Assembly (NCBI RefSeq): GCF_964204645.1
Contig: NC_134025.1
Location: 4,159,001 to 4,223,000 of the forward strand
Source of the DNA: Tubulanus polymorphus
Taxonomy: Eukaryota; Nemertea; Palaeonemertea; Tubulaniformes; Tubulanidae
Direction: 5' to 3'
DNA length: 64,000 nt
Shown here: positions 23,001 through 35,217 of the stretch, piece by piece
Position numbering within the stretch: position 1 is the first letter of the stretch
Layout: the number at the start of each line of letters is the position of its first letter
Translations under genes and position numbers: made by a program
Notes under the pieces: generated by a model
Databases searched by the model: none
What the model was told of the DNA's origin: nothing
Seen by the model: the letters and a program-made list of their open reading frames with translations, nothing else

Positions 23001-26000
23001 GGTGTGAATGAGATTAATAGTAGTTTTTTATTGGCAACTAAGCGTCAGGGAAATGTTAAAAATTGTTAAAACTATTTTGAGCAGCTTCGAATGATTTTTT
23101 TCGATACAATTTCTTAGTTCTTGAACGTGAACGACTACTACTAGCATAAAGTATTCTCCGAAAAATGTTCAATTATCCCTCATTGACTGCTTAGATATGG
23201 CTGACTGTTTGATGTGCACATGCCTTAAGGAATAATTTCAGAAATATATAACAGAAGCCGAGGAACCTATATAAACAGGTGTCGTCAAGAGCAAATATCT
23301 TTAGGTTGCACAATTAGGCACTCTCCCCGTCGGGACCAAAAAAGTAAAGTTTTCCGAGATGATGTGATCAATTATTAACAATGCTTGTCTTAGTCGTTGA
23401 TGGAACTGAATGCTTTGATGGTAAGAGTGGGCGATGTGAAATACTGAAAGTCTCATACGTACAATACACATCGATCGCATCATTTCTGTTTTAGACCAAA
23501 TTTCGCTTAGAGAAAAGTTGAAACTATTGAGATTGTCATTGTATCGATTAGATCGTCGTCATCCCTTTACTGGATCATGATTGGTTGATGAAAAATTGAT
23601 CGAAGATAGATATTTTTTCGAATGGTTTGGTATTTTGAGTGCTCTGACCCGTGAAGTTCTACACTGCCCCGGGAGCAGCATTTTTTCAGGTGCTCTCATT
23701 TTTTTACGTTCCTTCCCTCTTTATTTGTCGCGTGAGAATTCCGTGAACTCCTGTCGCTCTAGAGCTGATTGTTTTATCATCGTTTTCTGATAATTCTATA
23801 CGTGTGATATTTACTCTGCAAAAAAATAATCGCGTTTAACCTCCGGCGAAGTAAAACCCGATGTGGATGACCAGACGAAAACTGGACAATTTATATCAGC
23901 GAAGTTCACAGAAAATTATCATCTGTTTAAGGACGGAATTAGCGCCGCAACCGCACGGCGTGCTGTCATATTACTCAGCATCGATCCCGTGACTGGATAC
24001 AGTTTAATCACAAGTGATAAGCACTTCTTGATAGCCTTATACTACACGGCGTTAGCCACCTTTCCATACGAAGGATGAGCCGGTATTGTGTGACTGTGAT
24101 TAAGATGGATTGACTGATACAATAGCCGATCAATTCGAATGTTACCAACGCGGATAAATTCTTTTGATAAGATTCTGACACCGGGTAATTGTCGGTAGAT
24201 GTAACAAGGATAGATTAAGTCTTTACTTTTTTCTCTATCCCTCGGTTTCTATTCGAAATGTATAACAGTAACGATGATATTTCCCGATAAGTTCTTTTTC
24301 TCGTCAGTGACGTTTTTCATAAATCCAATTCTCGTTTTCTATAACCGCAAAACAAAGTGGAAGATTTCTTTCATAACCGTGAAACTTACCAATCAGGTTC
24401 AATCTGTCTCATTGTCCCCACGCGCAATCCTGTTCATCACATGCAAAAAACATAATTGCCGGACCCGTTTTGCGGTAACTTTATCAGCAGCAAAAAATCC
24501 CGGCCATAAATCAGGAAAATTAGAGATTTTCTCAAATGTGAGCTGTATTTACAGACTAAGCGATGACCGCTGATTTAATTGTCATCTTTAACGGTGACTG
24601 AGACTAACAAGACCCCTGTGAATCGTCCATGCATTCTGTACAGTTGCTCTCGCCCTTTCCTAGGCTGACTCGAACAGTCGTGGTTAGATAAGAAAAGTTC
24701 TCGTAATTTGATATCATTGGATTCGGCTCGCAAAAAGTAGGGAGTCGAGATAATTTTGTGGATGCAAGCGGTACAGGAAAGGGGGAATGGCTAGATAAAG
24801 ATTGCGTTTCTCTCTCGCCTCTACCATATGCATCCACAATGACATCATGAAGAAGGATACATTATGTCAAACGTACAAGACATTACGCACCTGATAATTT
24901 AAAAGTGCAAAAATAGACAATATGTGTAGTTCTGTTTCGTTAAAAATTTCATTTGTTAAGTATATTTTTTCATTTTCTTTTTGTGGATTCGAAATCTCGC
25001 GGAGACGCGTGAATCATGAGGTACACATTGAGGTGACAAGCAATCACTCCTGCACTACGTGAAAAAGATATTGGATTATGCTGATTTTTCGGAGTTCCTT
25101 TCGCGGAATGGTTTGCCTCGGCTTCAAACACGAATAAAGAATTCCATTTCTGAGACGATTAAAGTAGTTCTTTCATTGATGAAGTTGTAGTCGTGTAATC
25201 GCATATGGTTTCTCTGATTCTGGAGAACAAATTTGTTTACTGTGACCAATCAGTGCGCACATTTGGGCTTTCACTACACGTAATATGGGGAAATTTGATC
25301 ACTTATACTTTAACCACTGACTGGTTGGGTTATCCGTCCGTGTGGAAGACGCCGGTCTCCGTGGGATTGTGTCATCATCTTACCTAAAGGCAAACCACCG
25401 TAAAATCATTGAACATGTCCCCATTGGACTTAATAAGATCATAAAAGTCACTACTGCGAATTGAGTGTCTATTCTATACCGTTTTGCCTTATATAAACCC
25501 TAGATTTCTTTTGAACGAATGATAGCCACTTGGATCATATATATATTTTCTCGATACAGGAAATAAAACTCATTAGAATGTTTCAAACTCTGATCTACTG
25601 AAACGAACTCAGGCAATTATGACTAGATCAGTCAATTTATCCTTACAGCTATCTGTCTGGAATTTGAAAAGGAGAAATTATTGTAGATGATTTTTATGAA
25701 GAAAACTAATTTGAATCAGTGATCCATAAAAATATAGTATTCATGGCCGAGGCACATCTCCACACATCAAAGGTTCTCATTATGCAGCGTGGTCAGAGGT
25801 AAACAGTGACGATGATTCAACTGAAAAAGACCATGCGTATAAAAGCGATTACTGTTTCCTTTTCAGATGCCGTATCTTTGTCGACGTATACCAGTCAAAG
25901 CACTCAAGAATAAAATGCGGCAGCTCTTCTTTCTTTGTTGCGTCTTCAGTAAAAACTGTTAGATAAACAATTTGCTCGAAACTATTAGCTTCTAATTTCC

Positions 26001-29000
26001 GGGCAAACTACGGCGAGATATAATTTTACATGTCATTATACGGTTTATGGTGCACTGAGATATTGCGACTTGTATTTTTCGTATCTAGACTTTTGAGCTA
26101 CTTCGGAAAGTTGTTTCATCGGGCTACTCTGTTTCATGGCCTTACGAATCATAACGACGTTATTGGTATGTCAATCAGCATGAACCAACCTTTCACATTC
26201 CTTATAGTAAAATAGATAATATAACTGAGGGATGGGTACAATACAATGAATGATTGAGTATTCAGGACTTGGTGAATTTGCCTATCAGTAATCGAAAAGA
26301 ATCAACAAAACCATTCAACACTATCGTTGCCTTGCTTTAAATGCGTACATGCGTGTTCCGAGGGCTGTTCCCAAACATCAGTAGTCAGGCAAAGATGTCA
26401 CACCAGATAAAACACTAATAGCCGATGCTTCGAATACTAACACGTTTTAAGACACGCATGAACCGATAAGAGACTGAGCGAAGCGTCTGCTGATTCATTC
26501 GTTCGAATTCAGATCTTCATAATTCCCGTGAAAATGTGCAATGAAACGAAAAGCTTTTAACTGCTCTTCAACTTTAATACAGAATTCAAAGTTAACGACT
26601 TATTCTTGTTCTATAGTTAACCACCTATTTCCATGAAGAAAAAAAAAACGATAAGACCTTTATCTCTAAGGTGAATTAACCCTTAAACTAGTAAATTGAA
26701 GGCGAATTTTAGTAATAAACTGTAGTTAATTAGCGAATCAAGGGTTACCGTGACGTGGTAGACCCCAGGCTCTGCAGAATAAAACACTCGCATCGAGAAC
26801 AAACCTTCCACCGATCGTGGGAATATGAAAATATGTCATGCAACTTGTTTTTGGTACCGACAAGCTTCGGCATTACTCAATTGGTCCTTATTCGGCGATG
26901 CAGTAAACCACTTGGGCAGCAATCACTCGGTAAAATTCCTGCCTGTGAATGAATGAATCTGAGAATGGGATGAGTTCCAGACAATATATTTCACAAAAAA
27001 AGCTTTCATTTTTAACGAAACCAAACGTTTTATACAAGATAATCTATCCATAATTTCTACAGATAGTGTGTTTACAATGTTTTCTTATGTATTAAGTTTT
27101 ATTTGAATTTGCCGACTTGAATAAAATGTTTTAAAAATCTTGGTGGAGGAGTAAGATACGGTTAAGCAATGTGAATTATGCCTATTTCTTTTACAAATAA
27201 ATCATAATTTGCGCGTTAACTTGAAATGTGTCACGTTTAAAACGTAATGTATTTGCCAAGCTCGTCAGTTTGCTAGATTATACGGATGGAGATTTGTTGT
27301 AATTAGCGGATACTGAGCCAATTATAGTGAATTGTCGTCGTTTGAAACATAGATCATTTTTTCCTACAAAACGTTCAACGGAACAATCGAAAAATATTTT
27401 AAATTTTAGAATAAGAAGCCGGGTTGGAGGAGGTTTGGTTAGGGATTTTCATCTTATTTGTAACATATCAACGAATAAGGCCACAATGAATAAATGTTTG
27501 TACGAATTCAGATGTTTCAGACGAACTTAGTCTGCCAAAAATACCCGGACTTATGATCGACGGACCCCCGATTAAACAAGAAGAGTCTACCATGCCGAAG
27601 ATCGACTTCACAATCGCCCAAAAGTGTAAGACGGCAAAGGATTGTGTTGGTGGTGAACACGTATCTTGCGTCAAGTTTACGGGAAAATTCAGATGCATTT
27701 GTATAGGAAAATCCGGGGATACGGAACCGCTTGTTGACGGGAAATGCATTATGGCTACTCCAGTTAAAAAGATTAGCGCAAGTGAAGGTGAGCGAAAGAG
27801 TATGTATCGTTCAGAATTATCATTTTTTTCTGCGAATTTCCTTCATTGTGGTCCATATATCTGTGCGTGGAATTCATTTGGTAACGGTTTGAATGAATCT
27901 AGGTGACTCGCCCGTTCTTGGCGTTCTTGGACACGATGATATCGACCGTTTAAACAGAGAAAACTTCAAAAACATCGGGCACACAACTGAGGTAAAAAGA
28001 CCGAATTATCTATAAAATTCTTGAACGATTTATTATGCAACTACATGTATGTCAATCACAAAAGGGTTTTCTGCACCACAAATGTGTTCTAGAAAATTGG
28101 TTGATAAGAATGAAACAGTCGACAGAAAAAGCTAGCCATATATATCTGTTCAGAGTAAAATTAGATTCACATCATTGATGGAAAAATTGTTAAGAAGATG
28201 ACGAGTAACAATTCTCAAATCACAAACCGATTTTCCGATTGGCATTCTAAAATATCACAACAAGCACTTGATTATGCTCTTAATGTCCACTTAACATCGC
28301 TTTAGCAGCTCTTAAGTCCTCTAAAAAGATTGAAAAAATGCACCCAAGGGTCGCATTAGCCAATCCTTCAAACATTCTCAGCACCGTGTCCTCCAGCAGA
28401 GTCAATATAATTAAAGTGAAGACACGGTCCCATGATAACGTGCGACGATAAATCGAGAATGAAATATGATATTTAGAGAGCCGATCCCACTACCTATCCG
28501 AGGAGATTAAAGCGTAATTAATGGATTGACTAGTAGTTACAATTCGGAACTTAAGTACCGGATAATATTTCTTCTTGAAAATAGTTTTCAGTCATGTGTG
28601 TCGGAATTACGTGTATTTACAGTTTCAGGGAAATGCGATGCCTCGACGGGAAGGTGAACTAGCTGACTTCAACACTTTGCTAGTTCTGAAGATTCTTTTA
28701 CCGATTCTCGGGGTGATTATTATCGTGCTCGCTGTCTTATTGTTTCTCAAGAAACGCGGCATCGGTATATTCAAAGTAACTGGTGAACCCGGCGTGTCAA
28801 ATTCATCTTCGCAAGTTGTGTGGATGAGTCGGAATCCTGATAATTCTCTACTACTCGACAGTATGAGTTTAGTAAATAAGAATCCAACCTACTACGCCCC
28901 ACATCCCGAATTGGTTATCACAAAATACAGTGATAAAGAGATTCCACCTGAAACCCTCGTACTCATGGAAGAAATTGGCGAAGGAGCATTTGGGCAGGTT

Positions 29001-32000
29001 TTCAGAGGTAAATAAGGTCGAATGTGTTTGTGTTTTCTAGTACCATGAATGAATGAATTGAATGCTTTATTTTCAAATATGATTTACAACGTAGTGTACA
29101 TAGATGCAAAATACAAAATACAGTAAATTATACCTGGAGGGGCCTGTAGAAACTAAGAAATAGTTTCTACAGGCCCCTCCAGGTATAATTTACTGTAAAA
29201 AGTGAAGAAGAAAAAAGAGGAATGTAAGAACTCAAACCACTCACTCAGTCAACCCTCAAACACACAACATGCACACTTTTTAATTGTTATTATCTTTATT
29301 AATTTAACTATAATTAGAGTTTCATTAGGAGATACATATTATGATATGAAGTAATCGTTCAATAAGTAAAGATTTTAGATTTTTGCTACTGTTATTCTAG
29401 AGTAAATTTTCTTCTTTGACTTGTTAGTAAATTTTGCCGTCGCCGAGTATTACGACTGAATATGAAAATTTTGGCTCCAATAATTTTCGAATGATTTCGG
29501 TAATTCAGGGTGAATGAATTTATAAATGAAAGTACCTAGTTATAGTTTATCAATATCTTTGAGTTTGAGAAGTTTTAACTGTTTAGATATAGGGTCAGTG
29601 TGCGCCAAATAATAGGAATTAGAAATCATCCTAATAATTTTTTTTGTAATACAAATAATGGCTGTAGTTTATTTTCGTACTTTCGTCCCCTAACCAAATA
29701 ACAATACTGGTGGTAAGGAAATATAAATAAAGGATACGAAGTGACCTCAATGGGAGTTATATGTATTTGGCTCTATCTATTATGCCAATAATTCGACTGA
29801 TTTTATTTGACCAAATGGAGAAACTCAGGAAATTAATTCCTCCCTACTTAGCAAAAATAATGAAACCGTTGTGTTCATGATTTTTTCTTGTTTTCGTTAG
29901 CTTCGCAGTTCCAAACTGTTTAAATCCAGCTCATTGCTTTTCGGGGATTAATTACATTGAGTCCTGCAGGGTTCTAAATCGCAAAATCTAGCATGCTGTT
30001 TACAAAGAAAACGTTCTAATAGCTTTCAGTAGTTGTAATCAATGGTTTAAGAGTTAAATTGCGTCTTCATTGCAGGGGATCTGTTATGTGAAGATGGAAC
30101 TAGACAACCAGTAGCAGTCAAATTATTGAAGAACGGTGTTTCGTTGGAAATAAAGGAAGATTTCGAACGCGAAGTTGAAATAATGAGTACTTTTGATCAC
30201 GACAATATATTGAAACTTATTGGTGTCGTCACAAAAGGTAAGCGAGGCAGAAATTTCATTCCAAAATACGAATATTAGTATATGCACTCTCTGCTGATAG
30301 AAATTCTGTATTTTAGACCTGATTTATTGCATAGTTTTTTAATGGATATTTCCAATATATGAGACAATGAAATGAAAATTTAAGTATATTTCCGTATCTA
30401 TTCTATCGAGCAGAGTCTGATGAAAATGAATTTCCATGATTTCAAACGATGCACAGTCTTATTAATTATGTATTAAGACTGCAGTGTATAGGATTGACTG
30501 TAAACGAAGAGTTCGTTGATATAAGGACTATAAGTATTGAGGTCTGATTTAACGACGACATAAGGAGTAGATCAATTTATTGTCGTCGGTTACTGTACGG
30601 AAAAGCTCCAGATTTCAATTAAACGGCGGCAGAAGATCAAGTGTTGGTTTGATCTTTTCTTGTAGATAGATTGAAACGGCTTGAAGTTTTTTGTAGTCAT
30701 GCGCGTATATCGCTGCCGTTTGTTCCGTCTAATCGCGACGTTTTCCCTTCCGAAGGAAAGATTCTCTTTTCACGATAAGTCAAAAGATTTCACAGAATCT
30801 TATTAGCAAATGCCATCAAACATCGCCGACTTTCTAATTAGTACTAGATCCACCTGCCGAGGATGAAACGATACTATCTCGGTTTTAAAATGTGTCACCG
30901 TAATCTACGTTCAGATCGCTACGAAATTCCGCCGAGTCGGTTTCAGTAGTTAAGCTTGTCGGCGACGGCTAATGTATTATGTCCCTAAGGTTGGTACCTA
31001 CCAATTATATCATTTGCCAGACAATTATTCCGAAATTATGAAGTGCACCTCAGAGTATAGTAATCCAACTGGCGCTTAATTAATCGCGGAGAGGAGTTTC
31101 AAATCGAGCCGGTGAGTGTAATCACTGATACTCCGATACTATCAGTTACAACAGATTTTATAGTTCGTTTGAATTCCTATCATTTACATTTAAATCGTTT
31201 AATGACGATAAATCAAATGCAGTCGGGAACAGTTTTACGCCCAGAATAGTAATCCTCCACGCTATGGATGATTAGTATATTTTCAGTACAACATTGGGAT
31301 GGTACTGATCTGTAAATATTCCGGCGAGGTAATCGAATTTGTTCTAGGCATCACAGCTGATGATATCAAGGCTAGAGCCCTAATTTTGGACGCGTCGCGG
31401 TTTTTATTCCGGGAAAATCGACAAAATTCGTATGGATGGCCTAAACGCGCAGCGGTCATTAGATGAAATGAAAGAAATCATCCGATCCAAGAATTATTTT
31501 ACTTTTCTATTACCAGTACATCTAAAACGTATTTTCTGATTTTCATTATTTTTCTTAATTTGAATTGTCATTGCATTGTTTTAGAAGTTGAAGAGACTCC
31601 GTATATGGTTTTTGAATTTATGGAATTTGGAGATTTAGCAGGTCTTCTACGCAAGAATGACCCTATAATGCGCAAAACAAGAGACTGTCCCATAACGCTA
31701 AAAGATGTAAGTTCGTTCTTATTGATTATCATTGGATAAGAATCATCCATTTGGATATTTTCTAACTATCGAAAGTATCGACGCCCAAGTATTGACCATA
31801 ATCTGGAAAATGTAAGATATGTATAGCGATAATTTTCTCTCTATCGCGCAGACGGAATTGGTAGATATTGCGGTACAGATTGCAAACGGGATGGTTTATT
31901 TAACTCAGCAACATTTCGTTCATAGAGATTTAGCCACGCGCAACTGTTTAGTCGGCGATGGACTTTTGGTTAAGATTTCAGATTTTGGCATGTCCCGAGA

Positions 32001-32722
32001 CATATACACCTGTGACTATTACAAGGTAGAATGTATACTACACGTATAAATTATCTTTCAATGCTTACACGCGAAGATACATCTAAATTTGGAGATAATG
32101 ATGAAATGTTTTTGTGAAAATAAAATAAGTGCAACTTGGAATTAGAAGTCTTGACCACGGTACGTCCAACAATATTGATAAAATTTCAGATCGGAGGTTC
32201 TCGGATGTTACCAGTCCGTTGGATGTCACCGGAAAGTGTAAAATACGGTAAATTCACTACTGAATCTGATGTCTGGGCATACGGGGTCGTACTGTGGGAA
32301 ATATTCTCCTACGGAAAACAGCCTTATTATGGCCATACCAACGAAGAGGTGAGAACATGAATAAGAACTGAAAAACTATGATTGAAATCTAAATTATGAT
32401 AGATAGTAGTTTAACTACGTCTTGAGTCTAGAATTATAGCATTCGCCATACGTTCTGAGATGAAGTGTGATGTATTTTCAATTTCTCACATGTATACTTT
32501 AAGGTAGTTGTATTTATCGAGAATCACATACTGTTGTGTAAACCAGAAGGTTGTCCGTCAGCAATTTACGACATGATGCTTGAATGTTGGCATACAGATC
32601 CGGATGAAAGAATATCGTTTGTAGATATTCACAAACAGTTAGTTGATCACAGCAAACACATGGTGAAACAGATACACAAACGACGGGTCGTCGAGAATGG
32701 TCATTGTTCTATACCTGTATAG
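17040..32722 (+). CDS. Compact receptor tyrosine kinase, Trk/ROR/MuSK-like kinase with one EB/EGF-like module
   Basis: Exons 17040-17082, 27521-27787, 27903-27991, 28629-29007, 30076-30237, 31585-31706, 31852-32025, 32190-32348, 32504-32722; 537 codons with every phase matching. Residues 50-91 hold six cysteines (C-x5-C-x7-C-x8-C-x-C-x14-C), an EB/EGF-like spacing; a transmembrane helix spans about 150-173 with KKR after it; NPTYY (218-222) fits a Shc/FRS2 PTB site. The kinase has glycine loop GEGAFGQVF (250-258), VAVK lysine 275, HRDLATRN (378-385), DFG 398-400, and activation-loop tyrosines 406, 410 and 411 in the YxxxDYY pattern of Trk, ROR and MuSK, so it looks catalytically intact. The C-terminus ends SIPV, a possible class II PDZ ligand; no Trk-type PLC-gamma site is present. 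No signal peptide is seen. The first exon is the least certain part; ligand and orthologue unknown. Confidence 0.8.
17083..27520 (+). other. 10.4-kb first intron of the receptor kinase gene
   Basis: No exon with both splice context and family resemblance is visible on the plus strand, so I treat this as one long intron. Two places deserve mention: a short GC-richer island at about 22660-22890 and a minus-strand open frame at 19275-19580 (both under findings). Long first introns often carry enhancers, and missed exons encoding further ectodomain or a signal peptide cannot be excluded. Confidence 0.5.
29119..29197. repeat. Perfect hairpin in receptor kinase intron
   Basis: Arms of 37 bases (29119-29155 and 29161-29197) are exact reverse complements around the 5-base loop AGAAA. 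The arm contains TACCTGGAGGGGCCTG, clearly different in composition from the AT-rich surroundings. It lies in the intron between the transmembrane exon and the first kinase exon. It could be the collapsed end of a foldback transposon or a small-RNA precursor. Confidence 0.85.
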
Positions 32723-35217
32723 AGCAGAAATGTAATAAATAAAAACATATCCGAAAGAATGATTCTCACTGGAAATAATCGAAAAATGAACTGAAAAATA
32801 TTGTTGTTGATAACTAGACTGAGATGTTATATCATGTAAAAACGAATAAGTTTTTAATGTCATCGACACAAAGCAGCTTTTACAATACTCACAAATCGGC
32901 ATTGAATGACTTATATCATTGGGAAACATTCTTTCGCCTCCTTATGATGCAGAGAAGACTGTTTTCGTTTCGTCCGGACGCGAGACGTATATACAAATCA
33001 AAAAATTGTTCTCTTTACAAGAATGTACAATAACCAGAACAAAACGAAATTTCGAATTCTAGATGCATCATTAAACTGTCATATTTCGTATTTCGGAATG
33101 AAAGTAATTGGTTATTGTACACAAGGAGGTTAAATAGTTGGCTTCAAACGGGATCAAAATAGCCTGAAGACCTCTACTTATTAGAGGTCGAGGTGGTAAC
33201 ATTGCAGCATTTCTTATATATTATAATATTGATACATCGTGTTTTGTCCGTTATTGTGCGTTATCTGTGATTAGTGGAAGTATGTCTGTTACAAACTGCA
33301 CCAGAATCAAATCTGTAAATTTTTGCAAACATCTCTGGATTTTCCCGTATGAAACGTGGCAAATACAAGAACTTTCTAATTCGCAAATCTAAGGCATAAA
33401 TTCAAATATTCTAGAAGAAAACCAATTTTTTCACTATATTCACTTTCATTTTTCAACTACTGCATATTTCTTCATAAGAACAAAGTCAAACTTCTGAATC
33501 TATTAGGAAATATGATTGTATACAAAACTTTTTAAAATGATTTTATGTGTACAAGTAGTCGAGTTGTCTTGAATGGGTCTAACCCTGAATTGTTATTATT
33601 TCATAAAGATTTATATGAATTAAGTATTCATGATATGTATTTATCCACCGTTGAATAAATCATTGTCGGAATAAGTATAGGCCTATTCAACATATTCAAA
33701 GCCTGGGGTCACCTTGAAATTTTCAATTATTTTTTTCTTAATGTATGGGAAAAATCTTACTACTGAGACGAGGTTCTTCAAAGATAACTAAACAGTGTTG
33801 ATTTGTTTTCATTTATGTAAATGTTATCACGCATTATTGTATAGGTTAGGAATAGGCAGGAATGGTGACAATCTTTGTGTGTATAAAGATATGTGTAAAA
33901 ATGTAGACCTACTCAAAGCCAGAAATTATGGAGTATTTACGCGAAACCAGCCGTTATTCAATCAGCAAATTCTGAAAACTTCGTGAAATGCACATTCAGG
34001 GCATGTGACTGGGTTGGTTTGCGTACATGAATTTTAGTTCAAATCTAGATAAAGGTTGTGATATGTAAGATAGTTCAATGCGCGTTTATTCTTTAGTTGG
34101 AGTCTCAGCTCCATCAATTGTTAATGTGATACCCGATTACGGGAATTAATCTGAAAACACTTTACTGAAATACTCTGAACTCTTTAGAGATCTGACTAAT
34201 ACAAATACGTACATGACATCAAATGGCTCATTTTCATGACACGAACTTCATTCTTTGGGCAGAAGTCAAGAGTTCAGAATATTTTTTCGTCGCTCATTGG
34301 AGAAGAGTGGGGATAGATGGAATTGTGACATGTATCGGATTCATTCAAATCTAAAAGAATCTTCTTCAAAAATTCTGTAAACAGTCTTCAAATCCGAACT
34401 CAATTCTGATCGGTCCGCGGAAAACTGTCGTGATATGTAAAGAAAATATGTTTAAACTGTATATATGCACTGCGCATGTATGTTCTGCTTCTTGTGTTGT
34501 AGTCCATCGTTGGAAAAGGGAATTCAATAGCGACTGAACCAAAACTCTCAAGTCACCAAACATATGGAATTAGTTATTGGATTTTATAGGTGACTCTAAA
34601 AAAAATACTGATAGTGAATGACAATTGAATTGTCCAGTTTATCTTTAAATGTTGTACAGTAAAATAATATATATATATATAAATATGAGGAGGTTAACTA
34701 CTTGAGAATCCGTCATTCGTTGTCAGGTGAAATATAGAGACTTACGGACAAGCCAGTTATTTCGTGCAAAAATTTACAAACGTATTTTTTCAGTTTTATT
34801 CGATTTAAATCATTGCAATCATACACATCAAGTATTGATAAAGTTCGAGCCGAATTCAGCCAACTTATATAACCATGAATAGCATTGAGATACAGTATTG
34901 AATTAAAATATTCTTCAAATAACATTTCATGTTGCAATGTGTCATTATATACGACACTTCCAGCTACATAATTTCACACTAAAATCTATGAATGAAGTTA
35001 CGATTATCATTATCATTATCATTATTTTTATCATTATTATTATCATTATTATTATTATTATCATTAAAGGATATTTACATTGCATTCAAATTATCAGCTC
35101 TTTGATTTTTTTTTTCAGAAAGTGCAATGAGTAAAGCAAACCATGAGCTAAATTTACCTCTATATATCAGTAAAAAACATCACTCTTATCAGTTTACAAG
35201 TAAGAAATTGTCTTCGA
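32723..35217. other. Tail-to-tail intergenic region, receptor kinase and P450
   Basis: AATAAA hexamers at 32734-32739 give a likely short 3' end for the kinase transcript only a few bases after its stop. The rest is AT-rich with no coding signal. It holds a TA run (34667-34681) and an ATT/ATC microsatellite (35002-35065) just downstream of the P450 stop. No P450 polyadenylation site could be fixed. Confidence 0.5.
35002..35065. repeat. ATT/ATC microsatellite
   Basis: About 64 bases of interrupted ATT, ATC and TTATC units immediately past the P450 stop codon, probably in its 3' UTR or just beyond. Length polymorphism is expected. Confidence 0.85.

Noticed and set aside
27327-27530. 67-codon open frame as first exon of the receptor kinase
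   Set aside because: Its frame runs into a stop just inside the real exon and disagrees with the EB/EGF-like reading frame; the acceptor at 27520 with phase 1 fits better.
32824-33033. 69-codon frame downstream of the receptor kinase
   Set aside because: No splice context or family resemblance; it lies in the 3' region beyond the polyadenylation hexamer.
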